From: Inonotus obliquus
Taxonomy: Eukaryota; Basidiomycota; Agaricomycetes; Hymenochaetales; Hymenochaetaceae
Length of the DNA stretch: 64,000 bases
NCBI GenBank assembly: GCA_032164295.1
Contig: JAJHTX010000010.1
Span: 682,001-746,000 of the forward strand
Reading direction: 5' to 3'
The notes beneath the pieces were generated by a model. The model searched no databases. It had not been told where the DNA came from and worked only from the letters and a program-made list of their open reading frames with translations. The position numbers were made by a program, and so were the translations under genes. This document shows positions 49,059 to 61,828 of this stretch, in pieces (the first letter of the stretch is position 1; each line of letters begins with the position of its first letter).

Positions 49059-50456
49059 GGCTAAGCATGAAACTGAAACTGTGGTAAAGAATGTGTTGAA
49101 GTGGATAGAGACAGCCAAGTAATGAGCGACCGCAAAAAAGCGTCAGTGGTGTTTGAGTTGGAGAACGAAGAGATGAAGGTTTGGTCTAAAATACGTTTTA
49201 TAAAGAAGGTTGCAGTGATGGTTGACGACGCGTGGTCAAATTCGTCAAGCCTTTCAGCCACGAATGGTAATTTTTGTAATGAGCGTTGATCATTAATGAT
49301 CGCCGGTCCCTGATTACCGGACCGGCTTTCTTCTGCGGCACAAGACTCTTCGACTCGACTCGACTCGAAACCTTGTAAACTCAGTTTTTGTTTTATTTCT
49401 TCTAATACGTAGTGAGCGATTATAGTTGTATGTGCATAAGTATCCATGACGCGCGTTATTAATCTAATTACAAGGAACGGCCTCAGTAATAAAAGAATAA
49501 ATTACAGTTTGGCCATACCCCGACGAGCTAGATATTGCACCAATGCACGGTATCATTGAAAGTAGCGCCACGAAAGATCCGAAAGAGTATTTTGCAGTTG
49601 GATAAGGTCTTGTGGTTCGGAGCAAGGTAGCTGTCGGGGATAGTCCATCGGACGTTTGCCACAATTCCTCATGCCTTACAGACTGTCTGCTGGTCACCGG
49701 ACAGTTCTCGGCATAAACAGACAGACATTGCGACATGCGTGCAAGACGCAAGTCTTGTGCGTTGAGTGGGTTCATTGGAATTCAGACTTTCAGAACCTTC
49801 ATATGTGATAGGTTGTACCCTACCGTGCGTTGTGCATTGTAGCGTAGATCTTAACCAGTGCACTTACGGAATACCAGCCCCTGAGCCGTACCATGCCGTT
49901 ACGTCGCAAAAACAATTTGAAATTGTGGCGTGGCGAAGGGCGGACAACCGGGCATAACGAAAACGAGTCCATGCGTTTCACCGTGAAGGACGGCCCAACA
50001 CGAAGGTAACGCTGGGTTATTTCGAGCAGGTAACCCCACAACAGATGTGCGTTAAAAAAATTCACCTTATCATTCCCCAGCGAGATGGAAGAAGCAATAC
50101 ATATCAAGTGGAGTACATATTATTAATGATTTTCATGCAGCTTTGGTAGCGCAAAAGAGACCTTGTGCTCTCTTTATATGAAGAACTAGCCATTGTAACG
50201 AGGAGCTGGTGTGTCTCCACTGTCGGTTGGTGGTAGTTTGTGACGGGGTGTGTGACAACTCGGTGCACGTGTGTCGCAAATTGATCGGGGGATGATCTGA
50301 TATCACGTGGAATGATTAGTCGCCACTCGGAAATACGGCGCGTCCTATGTGTGTGTGCATACTTTATATATATATTCCAGCTACGTTATCCCTCCGTCCA
50401 CTCTTCATCAATTCTTCCATGTCCTTCCTCTCCGTCCTCTTCCTCCAGAGCTAACA
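49059..50456. other. intergenic with a possible small protein
   Basis: A minus-strand frame at 49464-49775 (103 codons) has several cysteines, a Ser/Thr-rich part and a hydrophobic stretch (YSFGSFVALLSMIPCIGA), again like the small secreted genes here, but no signal peptide exon was found. The right part carries the promoter of the potassium transporter, with a TATATATATA run around 50366-50376. Confidence 0.35.
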
Positions 50457-53400
50457 ATGGCTTTGGCTGATCTCTCCTCCCGTATAGTCCACCATCTCAA
50501 CTTCTTTCGTATTCATCTTCTTTTCTTGTATGTACTTTTCTGAGACACTATTCTTTACTTGGGAAACTGATAATCACCGCATCGCTCTTCCAGCACTTTC
50601 TCGCCCTTGCTATTCTCCATCGTCTTTTTCGCGGCGAATGGACGGAATCGTATCTCCTACATCGACTCACTTTTTAACTGTGTCAGTGCCGCCACCGTCT
50701 GCGGCTTGGCTTCAGTAGACCTCAGCTATCTCACCGGGTTTCAACAAGCTCTGTTGTTCATCCAGTCTTCTCTGGGGAACCCTGTATGTCTATGAACTTG
50801 TTTTCCTAAATGGTCTTTTCTGCTTACGCGGGTTATCTTGGAAGGTGGTTGTCTCTTGGACAATGGTGTACATCCGCAGGTAAATGCCACTGCTACTGCA
50901 GATCTGGGACTTTATTCGCTTACTTGCATCAGGCGATACTTCTCGAAGGAATTTGAACACATTATAGCAGCAGAGATGGCGAGGAGAAAGGCAGATGAGG
51001 AACAAAGGACCAGGGAGCGCGGTAGCATAGGACAGTCGCTCATTCAAACGATAACCCGCACCTTTAGTCTGCGGCATGACCCTCTGGCGCCGGTCCCTGA
51101 ACGTAACAGCGAGGAACAGAGCGTAGAGGAGAAGGAGACGAAGAAGAAACGGTTTGGATTCTTCACGAAGAGGACGCTACGAAAACTGCGACCGGACATG
51201 ATACGCCGAATGGACGACGCGCCCAAGCCTGTCGGACCGAATGGCTGGATCTCTGAAGAGCCCGTCGTTCCACGTTCTCGTCGTCCTCGGGCTGCCTCGG
51301 TGACTATGGCAGAGCTCCATGAAAAGGAGTCTAATAATATCGCCAGGTGGGAATTTTGCAGAATTATGTAATAATTTAGTTTTGGTCTGGGTACTGAAGT
51401 TATCATCAATAGCTCTTTACCACGCCCGATCAACATGAGTGACTCCGAGACGAGCGCTGGACCAAGCACCCACATTCTCGGTCGGAATCCTACACTTCCA
51501 CGCACGACCACTATCCAGAATGGGAACATCACTACCAGAACCGGCGTCCCTCTCGGCCACACGCCTACAGTAGAATTTGTTACACCTGATCGTGATGGTC
51601 GTGGGCGGGGAATATCTCATGAGCGACACCCACCCCTTATTGCCAACGCTGCAAGTTATCGGTCCAGAAGTCCGGCTGCTTCTCGGAGGTACAGCACCAC
51701 GGGCGGCGATGTCATTCACGATGACCGAGGTATGTATCATAGTTGTGCAGTTCGTCCGTGTTCTGATTTTGCTTGGATAGATTACATTCCTCGGGGTACT
51801 GTACCACTGACTCGCCGTCATACTACGCAGTATAGTCATTTATCGCGCCCGAGTTCTGCACACGATCGACGGAGTACGAAGAACAGAGGCTATGGTGGTT
51901 TTCCATATCCGACGAACCTGCTCTTACGGTTATTCAGAGCACTGTTTCCTAGTCTCGAGCGGAAGCTTGTACGGACGGTGACCTTCCGGGATACTCAGAC
52001 GGTATCGACATATCCGAATAGGCCTCCACCATCGAATAAAAGCTCGAAACATGTTGCCTATCTTTCATTTGATGCAGTCGTAGGGAGAAATTCCAAGTTT
52101 CATTTGCTCACAGAGGAGTATTTGGAAGAGCTCGGAGGTGTTGAATATCGCGCGCTGACTGCTCTACTCTGGATTGTGGCCGGAGTACGTATCTATTGTC
52201 TGTCTAAACATCTGGGACTAACGATCCAATAAACAGTACCACTTCGGCCTTCAGCTCTTAGCGTTTGTGATCATTGGACCTTACATGAATATTCCGCGAT
52301 GGAGCAGTGCTTTTGAACCGCCTAACTTGCATCGCACTATTCCATCTTACTGGTTCTCCGCTTTTCAAGTTGTTTCATCGTATACCAACACGGGGATGTC
52401 ACTGGTTGATCAATCTATGGTCCCTTTTCAAAGAGCGTACCCGCTTATATTTGTCATGTGTCTTCTTATCCTTGCTGGGAATACTGCATACGTACGTGTC
52501 GTGTCCTGTAAGGAGCTCAATTGCCGTCTAACTTGTTTATCAGCCGATTTTGTGAGTGTCTCCACTCTCAATCAACGGAACCTCTTACATCTGAACTGAA
52601 CCAACCATTTTGCCCAGCCTGCGCTTTACTATGTAAGTAGTAACTCCTTGCACCGATTCCTTGAGTGGTACTTATTGAAGGTTTCTCCAGTTGGTGTATC
52701 ACAAAGTGCATTCCCATACAATCACGGCTGAACGAGACACTGCATTTCTTGCTGGACCATCCTCGCAGATGCTTTATATACCTCTTCCCCTCTCACCAGA
52801 CTTGGTTCCTCTTGACGGTAGTAGTTCTACTAACGTACGTCCCGTTTTAATCTTAGAATCGCATATTCATACTGACCCATGTTAAAGTATCACAGACTGG
52901 TTCTTCTTTTTGGTGCTTGACATCGGAAATGCCGCGTTGGAGGCCATACCTATTGGAGTACGTTTCGCAATAGGACTTCTTCAAGCATGTGCGGTGCGCT
53001 CGGCTGGATTTACTACCGTATCTCTGGGAACCCTGGCGCCTGCCGTCCAGTGAGTCTCGACCCACTTTCGTCTACTATCACGCTCACCTATTTGTAGAAT
53101 ATTGTTTGTGATGATGATGTATGTCAGTGTCTGTAAGTACGTTTCCTTATAATTTGTTCTTGTTTTCGTATCGACTTCTTCTCCCCTTCAAGACCCTATT
53201 GCCATGAGGTATGTGTTTTTGTTATCTCGTTATTCTATAGCTAATCCATCTCGCTGAAAAGTGTCCGCTCGACAAATGTCTATGAAGAAAAGTCACTGGG
53301 CGTCTTCGATGAAGAGGACGAGAATATCGACGAACCAAGTACGGAGGGATCACGATCAGCCGTTTGGGGTCGTTACCTCGCCTGGCACGCTCGTAGGCAG

Positions 53401-54076
53401 CTCGCGTTTGGTAAGTCCAGCTTGTCCTTGTTTTCACGTATGACTACCGACCCTGATATCTGTGTGCAGATATGTGGTGGATTGGGATGGCCTTATTCTT
53501 ACTCTGCATCATTGAGCGGGGTAAGCTTGTGGACGAGGGCAACTTTGGTTGGTTTACGATATTCGCCTTACGTGAGCTCCTTCAATCGCCTCGGAGCGCA
53601 CACGTTGACAAATTTCTTTAGTGTTCGAACTTATATCAGCCTACGGTACTGTCGGACTTAGTTTGGGTGTCCCTCACGTAAGGCTAACTCCCTTATTCTC
53701 AGTCAGTCTTTGTCTAACAAGTTACGACGTGCAGGGAAATTTCTCCTTCTCTGGCGCACTTACACCATTATCCAAATTAATTATCGTTGCAGTGATGCTC
53801 CGAGGCAGGCACCGCGGACTTCCTGTAGCCATCGATCGTGCCGTGATGTTACCTTTCGAGTTCAAGAAAGCTGCTAGCGCACAAGAAGAAATCGATGAAC
53901 CTATGAACGAACCAGAAGATTACAGATCCGACAGGATAGTGGAAGAGGTCGAGCCCGAGTCCTCGGACAGCTCAAAACGGGAGAAACCATTTGTGGAATC
54001 CCCGCTGACGACTTCAATGCCTACGCCACGACCTAGTAACGAATCGTTATCTTCTCAAAATCCACCACACCGATAG
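50457..54076 (+). CDS. TRK1: Trk-type potassium transporter
   Basis: Seventeen exons (first 50457-50527, last 53735-54076), 904 residues. Four membrane-pore-membrane units are visible, each with its filter glycine: NCVSAATVCGLASVDLS; AFQVVSSYTNTGMSLVDQ; QACAVRSAGFTTVSLG; ELISAYGTVGLSLGVP. Between units 1 and 2 is a long, basic, Ser/Arg-rich cytosolic loop of about 350 residues (MARRKADEEQRTRERGS...), as in fungal Trk1. Other Trk marks are HLLTEEYLEELGGVEYRALT, the loop after VRSTNVYEEKSLGVFD and LIIVAVMLRGRHRGLPVAID. It is a high-affinity K+ uptake system of the plasma membrane. The tail is acidic and Pro/Ser-rich. Exons of 8 nt (52544-52551), 15 nt (52618-52632) and 16 nt (53193-53208) were needed to keep the frame through conserved residues. 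Confidence 0.93.
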
Positions 54077-54378
54077 AATCACGGCATTTCACATACAGCA
54101 TACCTCTTATTCACTTTCTTGCGATGTTTTAAAATTAATGGCACCTTTTTTTTATTGGATTGACGCCGATAAGAGCTAGTTATTATAATTTGTTGTTGCC
54201 ACATACCCTTCCCTCCTACCTACTGTAGCATCCGCATTTTCGAAGTTCATGATACATAGAGTTCGCATTATCCAGTTTCTTGACAGCTATTATAGTTACA
54301 TAGATATGTATTGGTATACATGAAATAGACAACATCCTATACTATGTTCCGCGAAAATGGTTCATATTTGTTCAACAT
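54077..54378. other. convergent 3' spacer
   Basis: About 300 AT-rich bases between the stops of two convergent genes. No coding signal. Confidence 0.5.
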
Positions 54379-57300
54379 CTAATTCGGTTCGGCGGTGCTT
54401 GCCATTTCGTCCAAATCAACAGTCGCATCCGCCGACCATGCTCGCTCCTCGAAGGCCTTTAGGAACGCGAAGCCCTTCGCGCTCTGTGGGTTAGAGAGGA
54501 TCCGCACGGAAGGTCGCAAAACCTCCTTGGAAGTCACCAGGATGCACAGCGTCTTTGCGCGACTGATGGCTACGTTGAGTCGTCTACGCTCAAGGAGGAA
54601 ATCAATCGCTGTCGATGCGTTCCCTGCGTATGTATGCGAGAACAAGCAAATCACAAACGCAGCTTCCGAACCTGTGTGAACAAGCAAGCATTTCAGCACA
54701 TTGCCGCGGAACAGAATTTCACCGGTAGAACTGAATATGTATATGGTATGGATGGTAATCATAAACGCAACGCACCTTGCAACCGCTCAATCGTATCTAC
54801 CGTGACTCTATCCTTAACGAAAACCGGCTTATTATCCTGAATCTGCAAAGCCCCGAAAGCCTCGGACAAGTCATCCACTCTCGTCAATAGTGCATCCTTT
54901 ACGGCTTGTCTCTGAGCCCGATGTGGCGTCGCCACGAAAATGGTCTCGTCGGGCGCGGCTTCCTGGATTAATCTAACGAGTGCAGCAGCGAAGGTTGCTT
55001 CCGCTCTCACATGGACTTCGTATCCGATTTGATCGGTATGTTCAAGTTGGGAGGTTGCGGAAAGTCTGATGAGGGCGAGAGATATGGGTAGGATGTTGAT
55101 ATCTAAAGATGACGCCCGTTCTGTGTTTGTTGATCGACGATGCTTGGTGGATGATTTCTTGGGTGGTTGTAAGACGTTTTGAGACCTTCGGCGCATAGCT
55201 GCCGATAACGCCACAAGAATATCTCGAGCTCTTGTAAGTGTGGCATCACGCTCGTCAATTTCTGCATCTCCCAACGCCTCTAATTGCTTCGCTACTTTGA
55301 TATTCTGCGACTTTTGCGGCTTGAATGATCTTCTGTAAATTGTTGATACGAAATCTCCGAGATCTGGGTTGAGCCTGTGGGAGTATTTGAGTTGTCGCTA
55401 GTCCTTTGAATGACTAGGGGAAAGATTGACGAACCTGAAGTTCTCAGTGAGCTGAACTACGGTGCTAACAGTTCCGTGATCGTAATATGACAAAGAAGTT
55501 GTCATGTCCGGTTCAGTAATCGCCTTCGTCGGATCGTCGTCCCCGGTATTCGACATTAGACAATCAAGGATTGAGCCAAACAACCGTGACTCCACTTGCG
55601 GATACTGGGTCGTCAAAATTGGCGCGAGTTGCTCATTGTCTCCTGCAACGATAACTCTTCCGGTATTTTCGAGGAATTTGAGGACGAGTGCTGCGGGGCC
55701 TAGACCCAGCTGCCCGGCTTCGTCGATGACAATGCAGTCCGCCTTGATCTTTGTTCTTCTACAGTAATTGTATAACTGGAAACAAACTCAAGTTAAAACG
55801 GCCATGCGGAATCGGATCAACATACCTGATATACTGTCCCCGCGAAAATGTACGTCTTCTCGCTATCTGCAGCCGCCGGGTGCGTGGCACCAGACAAGAC
55901 GCGATCGAGCGACACATAGTCTAGCCATCGTGTATCCAATCCAGGGATGGACCGATAGTTCTGCATCAGCGCTTTGAGTTTTGAGATGCATGCCTCAATT
56001 GCCGCGTGGGTCATAGCGGTCAGCAAGATGATCTGTCTGCCGGAGTTGACGTCGACAGACTTGATCTGTATCATGCGTAACAACGAAAGGGAGAGCGTGT
56101 ACGTCTTTCCAGTTCCTTGTAAAATGATCTTAGCTATGATTTAGGGTAGGAAGATGACTGGTGTTCTTACCTGGAGGACCCCATATCACCGAAAGTCTAT
56201 ATTTAAGTATCCTACGAAGGGCCTGTTCCTGCGACGGCTTTAGCAACAACGAGGTGGCTGCTTCCTTGCCCAAACCACTCAATTCTCTGAACGTTCTCTG
56301 GATCTGAGTCTCCCTCGCCCAGTACCGTTCCGCCAATGCATCGCTCTCGCTCGAGAACTTCGCGAAAGCCTTCGGGTCAGAGAAGAGCTGCAAGAATGGT
56401 GGCTTGAGCATGTATCCTGGATGTACTGGAGTCTGCAGGTCGAGTTCAAGTAGCGTGCTTAGTACTTTCGTTACGTTGAAGTCGACTAGTCTCGGCGAGA
56501 GCCGATATCGTGCCTTGGGTATGAGACGAAGGTTGAAATCGCCGAACGTTCGAAGTACAACAAATGTTCTGAAGTTCCGGATCACGATGTCCTGCACGTC
56601 AGCGACGAAAATTTTCTGCTGTACCGCAAGAGGCTGCTGACTCCACCTCACGCGGGTGTACTTGTTCAAGGGAAATAATAGGTTGAGGACTGCTAGATCA
56701 TCGAATAGCGATTCAACAGGCAACTCAGAGTCCGAATCCACATCTTCAGTAAGGATGTACCCGAAATACGATCGTTCCTTGTCGAATGAGGAATCGACGT
56801 ATCCGGACGATAGGGCAAAGTAATGCAAGAAAGTATTGTCGGGAAGGCGGTTTGAGTATTGGTACTGCAGTCGCGGTGCTTCAAGACAACCTTCGAGCCG
56901 GTCTTGCCAAAGAGCGTTCAGTCGCGCGAGGACTTCGAACTTATTACCGAAGCAAGTCAGCTCGCAAGCTAGAATTCAGCGGATGCGACATACCTGCTGC
57001 ATAAAGAATAGTTTACGAAGCTGATCTTGACTACATACATCCAAAAATTCGGACGTTAAACCGCGCGCTTCATTAACAAGAATATCCGACCTCCCCGCAC
57101 GACCGTCTGTTGCTCTCTTCCGCGCCTCGCGTAGAACCTCGAATATACACGAATTCCGGACATTCAACATTTTCTCGAGATCTGATTGTCGATTCGAAAC
57201 GAAAGCCGAATAAATAGCTTCATCAGTTGGGCAGGTAATCGTGCTAGTTTTCAACTGCGCGTGGCATTCAGGGAGGTCCCAATAACCTGGCGTGGGCAGC

Positions 57301-59170
57301 GCGAGCAAATGCTCGACGGCATTCTTTAGGACGGCGACCCTAGGAAGAGACCCTATTTCACCGCGTAGATCCTTCCCCTCAGAACTAGCCAATGTTTCAG
57401 TAGACTCAGAGTCCGCCTCGCATCTACTTCTCCCGCCATCCTTCAACCTCTCAAGCTCATTACGGATCCTTAGTCGCAACTCTTCATCAGTGCCTTGTCG
57501 ATTAGGAAAACCCAATCGGCGCAAGCACAACCTCAAATCTGAAGTCGTTACATTATTTTTCTTCGCTAAGAAACCTAGCAGTGCTCCAGATAGGACTATG
57601 GGCTGAAAAGTCGTCGCAAGTAGTGAGGCACCTTCACATACTGCTCCGACGCACGTGCGGATAGTGTCTTGCACGTCATCGTCAAGCTTTTCTGAGGTTA
57701 GTGCGGCGTTGATGAGTGTACGTTGGAGAGCGGCACGTTCAGCTGCCGAAAAGACATAGCACTGGGCGCGTGGGGGAATATCTCGGACTTCGCTGAGGTC
57801 GAGTATGTACTGGAGGATGGATGAAAGGTCGGATATGAACGTATTCCGCAACCCACTCAGAGAACCGGGGGTGATGGACGCGTCAAGATTGGCGAATGTC
57901 GAGATGCAGTATGCGGCTATGTCGTTCGTCGCTGGATTGAGCAGCAGGGAGATGATGATTGCCACGTCTTCCTCTTTAGGGAGTGTGAAGATACGCTTGT
58001 TCAGGATCTATCGGAATAAGCCAAAACTCAATACACGGTTGAAAGATATATTAGGCTTTCATGTACCTGCACTTGCTTAGTCCGAGCAGCTTCGATCACG
58101 GGGCTCGTATTTCCTTGTATTTTCAGAATTCTCTTCGCTTTCTTGAACAATGACGTGTTATTCTTCTGCAACTCCGTCATCTTCGCCCTCGATCTTACCG
58201 CCTTACACAAATCCTCGATATCCGTAGGTGATGATTTTTGCCTTCCAGAAACGGCCAAGAAAGATCGCAGGACTTCCGAATCTTGGATCGAGATGTTCGC
58301 CATAGAGCCAAGTTCACCGTTCTGTACCGCTCTCTGGGTGCAGTCACGCTCAAAAGCACATCCACGGCATAGTGGATTAAAATGCCACTTGACATCTTCG
58401 CGCTGAAGGTCCAGAAGTCGAGGAACTTCGCTGAAGAAGAAGCTATCCAAAGGTAACGATAATAACGGCGTCGCGACAGATCTCAAATCATCGAATGATG
58501 GTTCAGTGTTACTCCCGTATACCGATGGTGGTATCCAGACTGCGGCAGTACCCATGGGTCTATAGTGGGATGGTAACAAGTTATCCAAGCAAACGTGGTA
58601 GAAGTATATTTGGACGTGATGAGATGTCTGGGACTAAGTGTCAGGTCTATACTCATTTTCACGGAGATTAACCTTCACCTTCACATCCGCAGATGATTTA
58701 GCATCAATAACCCGCCATGAGATCGTCCCGTCATTTTCTTTGCGGATCTCGAGCAAATCTGGCTTAGCAATGCCGAAGGAAACGGGTGTTCGACCATTTT
58801 CTCTAAATCTCTTCTCGAAAGCATCTGCAGGTGGGGTGAAAGCCAAACCGGCCAAAAAGAAATGATCCCTCTCGTCAAGTGCGATGATCTCTTGAAGTTC
58901 GTTCCCCGTGAGAACACCACTAAGGACACGCAAAAGGAGGTTCCTCTCGTCTAACCAGGAAAATAAGGTTTCCTCCCATCGATTACCGCGGGAAAACGTT
59001 GCCTTTAGGAGTTCCGAAGGTTCCGTGCGTCTTGCTTGACCATGCTTGTTATTGAGGTTATAGTTTGGCAGTCCATGATACGAGTTGTATAAGAAAAGAT
59101 CGCATTGCAAGTGATGATGGACTGCAAGAGTCGTCGCCGAAATGCTCTTCTTCCGCGGATATTCAGGCAT
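54379..59170 (-). CDS. Cas4/Dna2-like Fe-S nuclease fused to SF1 helicase
   Basis: Eight exons on minus: 59170-58673, 58627-58067, 58007-56994, 56939-56171, 56115-55826, 55775-55435, 55374-54776, 54671-54379; 1454 residues. The N-terminal about 290 residues are a RecB/PD-(D/E)XK nuclease of the TM0106/Cas4 sort: SATTLAVHHHLQCDLFLY (first Cys), RGNRWEETLFSWLDE, GIAKPDLLEI...WRVIDAKSS (catalytic Asp, Asp-x-Lys), VQIYFYHVCL (Q-x3-Y), and CRGCAFERDC, giving the C...C-x2-C-x5-C set that holds an iron-sulphur cluster. The C-terminal third is an SF1 (UPF1/Dna2-like) helicase: IWGPPGTGKTYTLSLS, IVIDEAGQLGLGPAALVLKF, VIVAGDNEQLAPIL, LTENFRLNPDLGDF and RRLNVAISRAKT. The middle about 600 residues are unassigned. 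It probably acts on DNA ends or nucleic-acid structures; true Dna2 is a separate protein with another layout. Confidence 0.9.
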
Positions 59171-60280
59171 TCCGAACGCGAAGTTGTTGAATGACCTCGC
59201 CGCTTTTATAGGAAATGCCTCGTGCCAGGTGACGCGTTGTGGACACTTGTTGATTCACTTGATCTGACTCCTGACTCAGTACTGGTGAGAATATCCGCGT
59301 ACGATCAACCATAAGCGGAATTAGGGGAAACAAGAAGAATAGAAACATACCGCTCATATTCCACTATGAATAGCGCCCGGGCAGCATCAAAGGCGCAGTA
59401 GACAGTTTCGATATGAAACGAGCTCTGAGGGATAGACCGTTGCATCCCCTACACCAATTTGAAGCGTATGTGTGAGGGCGGATTCTGATCGTCACAAAGG
59501 TGTTTTAGGTTGTCTTATATATTGGTCTATGCGTGGATGGAGGACTTTGAGGACTATAGAGTATGGAGAAAAGTGCGCAGAATATTGTGCGTGGTAGTGT
59601 TGTAAGGTAAGTGAGAAAGTGTAGGCTTATGTAATGGCTGACAGTAAATTATCCACACTTCCTCTCGCGAGGACGTCCTCTCACAGGACGCATTGCCAGA
59701 AGTCGATTGCAATGGCCGATATTTACGAGGAAAAGAATTACAGAGATAATGCATTGCTTAACTTCCTATTGCTTTAATGAACTTCGCCTCTTGTCTATTT
59801 CTATCAAAGAACGGTAAGATCCAGCGCTCTTCACTCGACTCGATGTTCATTTTCACAGCACTCCAAATTGCCGGGAAAAGGTGCATTCATGGTGCACTAT
59901 AACGCGGCAATAGGTCTACAAACTGGACATTGGGCAGTGATGATAAGTCATAGATCTGAATAATAGGAGATGTGCAATGTTGAATTAAAGAGGGGCGCCG
60001 CCGGAAGTACATTTCATTTTATTAACAGTCGAGGAATAAAGTTATCAAACATGCATAGTATAACAACAGTTAGCTGAGACGAAGCTTATCAAAACAAGAT
60101 CCGAGGCGGACTCGGAAGAAATGATAAGCACATTAGATTCAGATTCAAGAAGCAACGTTACGAGAGTAGGTGTCGAGTTTATCTCTAATATTAATCTTCG
60201 CGGTTCATTATATTAAGGGCTAATTGCGTAGGGTAATCGAGAAGCACGAGGAAACTGAGATATATACTTGAAGTCTGTAG
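59171..60280. other. intergenic, promoter of the nuclease-helicase
   Basis: 1.1 kb between two minus-strand genes. No gene recognised; it holds the promoter of the nuclease-helicase and the 3' region of the regulator ending at 60281. Confidence 0.5.
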
Positions 60281-61828
60281 TTAATTTGGGACCGAATCTC
60301 CATTTGACTCGGGCTGACGGTAGTAGAGAAATTGCGTAAGGTCATTCATAAGACTCTGGAACATCTCGACTTGCGGATAGTGCGAAGCTGTATTCAAGAA
60401 TAAGAGTTTGGAAATGCTTGTCCCCTCCGCACTCACCAATCTGTTCATGATCGAAACCACCATTTGCTGGAAAACGCGCATGAAGATTATTCAAGTCGTT
60501 TCCCAAGGACCATGGCTGTGGGTGGGGATAAATTGATTCAACGAACTAAATTCAAAGACTCTTCAGTGACCTCTTGGTTTTACTGTACTAAGAAACACAC
60601 CGAATTGTGCATCCCTTGAGCGAAATTCGGCATCTTGGAAGGAAAATCAAGTCATGCAGACGGATCTTAAAACATTCATAACCTACATTCGGCCCTCCGC
60701 ATTGATCACTGGATTCGTCGATCTGGGTGACCTTTACATTCCGATAAATCAGCACACATGAAACAAGTGTTGCTTTTAGAGTACCTGACCGCCCCTAGTT
60801 CTCATGTCTTGACCCCGAATGGATGTCGCATTGAAGTATTCAGAACTTTGATTTGACGAGCCAGAGTGGAAGTCGACCCATTCCTGTAGAAGCTACGGGA
60901 ATGTGTCAGTTCCTTTTCGCTACTCAGATTAAGGGAGTACTAACTTTGTTCTGCTGTCGTCCACCTTGTCCATCCCCGACGCTTCCTTGGTGACTACGCC
61001 AATTATGAAAATCACCTATAGGCTTAAAGTTGGAATACTAGAATGAAGATGAAGCAGGACGAGAGCGTCAGACATATGATACTTGTATGCACGATCATCG
61101 TATTGAAGTATATATGAATAAATTAATGTGGCACACGTCGGTTTGACCGACCAGTGTTTATTCAAATATGAAGTAGAACTTGGTAGATTCTAAGATGATT
61201 TTTAAGACTTCAAGTTGAATAAAAGTCTTCGAGGATAACATACCCTTACATCTTTGGTACTGAGCATACCAGAGTCCATATCGATACTTTGGGGAACTGA
61301 ATGAAAGCTTGACTGAGCAACATGATTAGCTTGGCACGACAAAAATGAACACTACGAATACTAACGGAATCTAGGACAGTCTGACAATCCAGTGAAATGG
61401 GTCCAGTCTCTACTGATGACCCTGGTACAGATGCGCTGAAACGAGTCATCGTATTATACAAGTCGGAACCGTTCAAATAACCGCAATAACTCTCACCTTA
61501 GTTTTGAAACAACGATGAAAGAGGCCTAAAAGGTTGAATAGTGAGTCGTAGATAGTGAACCCTCCAAGAACAATCGACTTTTCTGCTATATCCAGGCTTG
61601 CACTCTTCAGGTTTCTTCCTTGCTATACAGCACCGTCGACAAGGTATATCTCCACTGCACTGTAAGACAGATTACAAATGCCTCAGAAATATCTGTAAAG
61701 GAGGCATCCACCTTCTGTCTGGCTCGCTGACATTGTGAACATGGGTGTCGCGTCCTGTTCCTCGCTGCCTCCGATCGAGCATTCCTAGAACCTATATTGC
61801 CGACCACAGAGGAGTCGCATCTATCCAT
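60281..61828 (-). CDS. short Zn(2)-Cys(6) cluster protein
   Basis: Eleven exons on minus: 61828-61712, 61659-61579, 61525-61497, 61435-61366, 61312-61250, 61022-60945, 60892-60785, 60731-60683, 60633-60584, 60515-60437, 60387-60281; 276 residues. The zinc cluster lies near residues 30-62: HPCSQCQRARQKCSGDIPC, then RRCCIARKKPEEC. An intron splits it after QRARQK, the place where an intron also cuts the zinc cluster of the regulator at 9611. The rest is Ser/Gln/Gly-rich and hydrophilic, with no fungal_trans domain visible, so the protein is much shorter than typical regulators of this class. A nuclear DNA-binding role is likely from the cluster alone. The middle introns (donors GTCGAT and GTTAGT) are the least certain part. 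Confidence 0.75.

Noticed and set aside
49061..49447. 128-codon minus-strand frame next to the secreted-protein start
   Set aside because: Ends directly before the start codon at 49058 and has no motif; more likely the 5' leader of that gene.
54379..59170. CRISPR-associated locus, because of the Cas4-like nuclease
   Set aside because: The gene is eukaryotic with seven introns, no repeat-spacer array exists in the window, and Cas4 similarity reflects the shared RecB nuclease fold.
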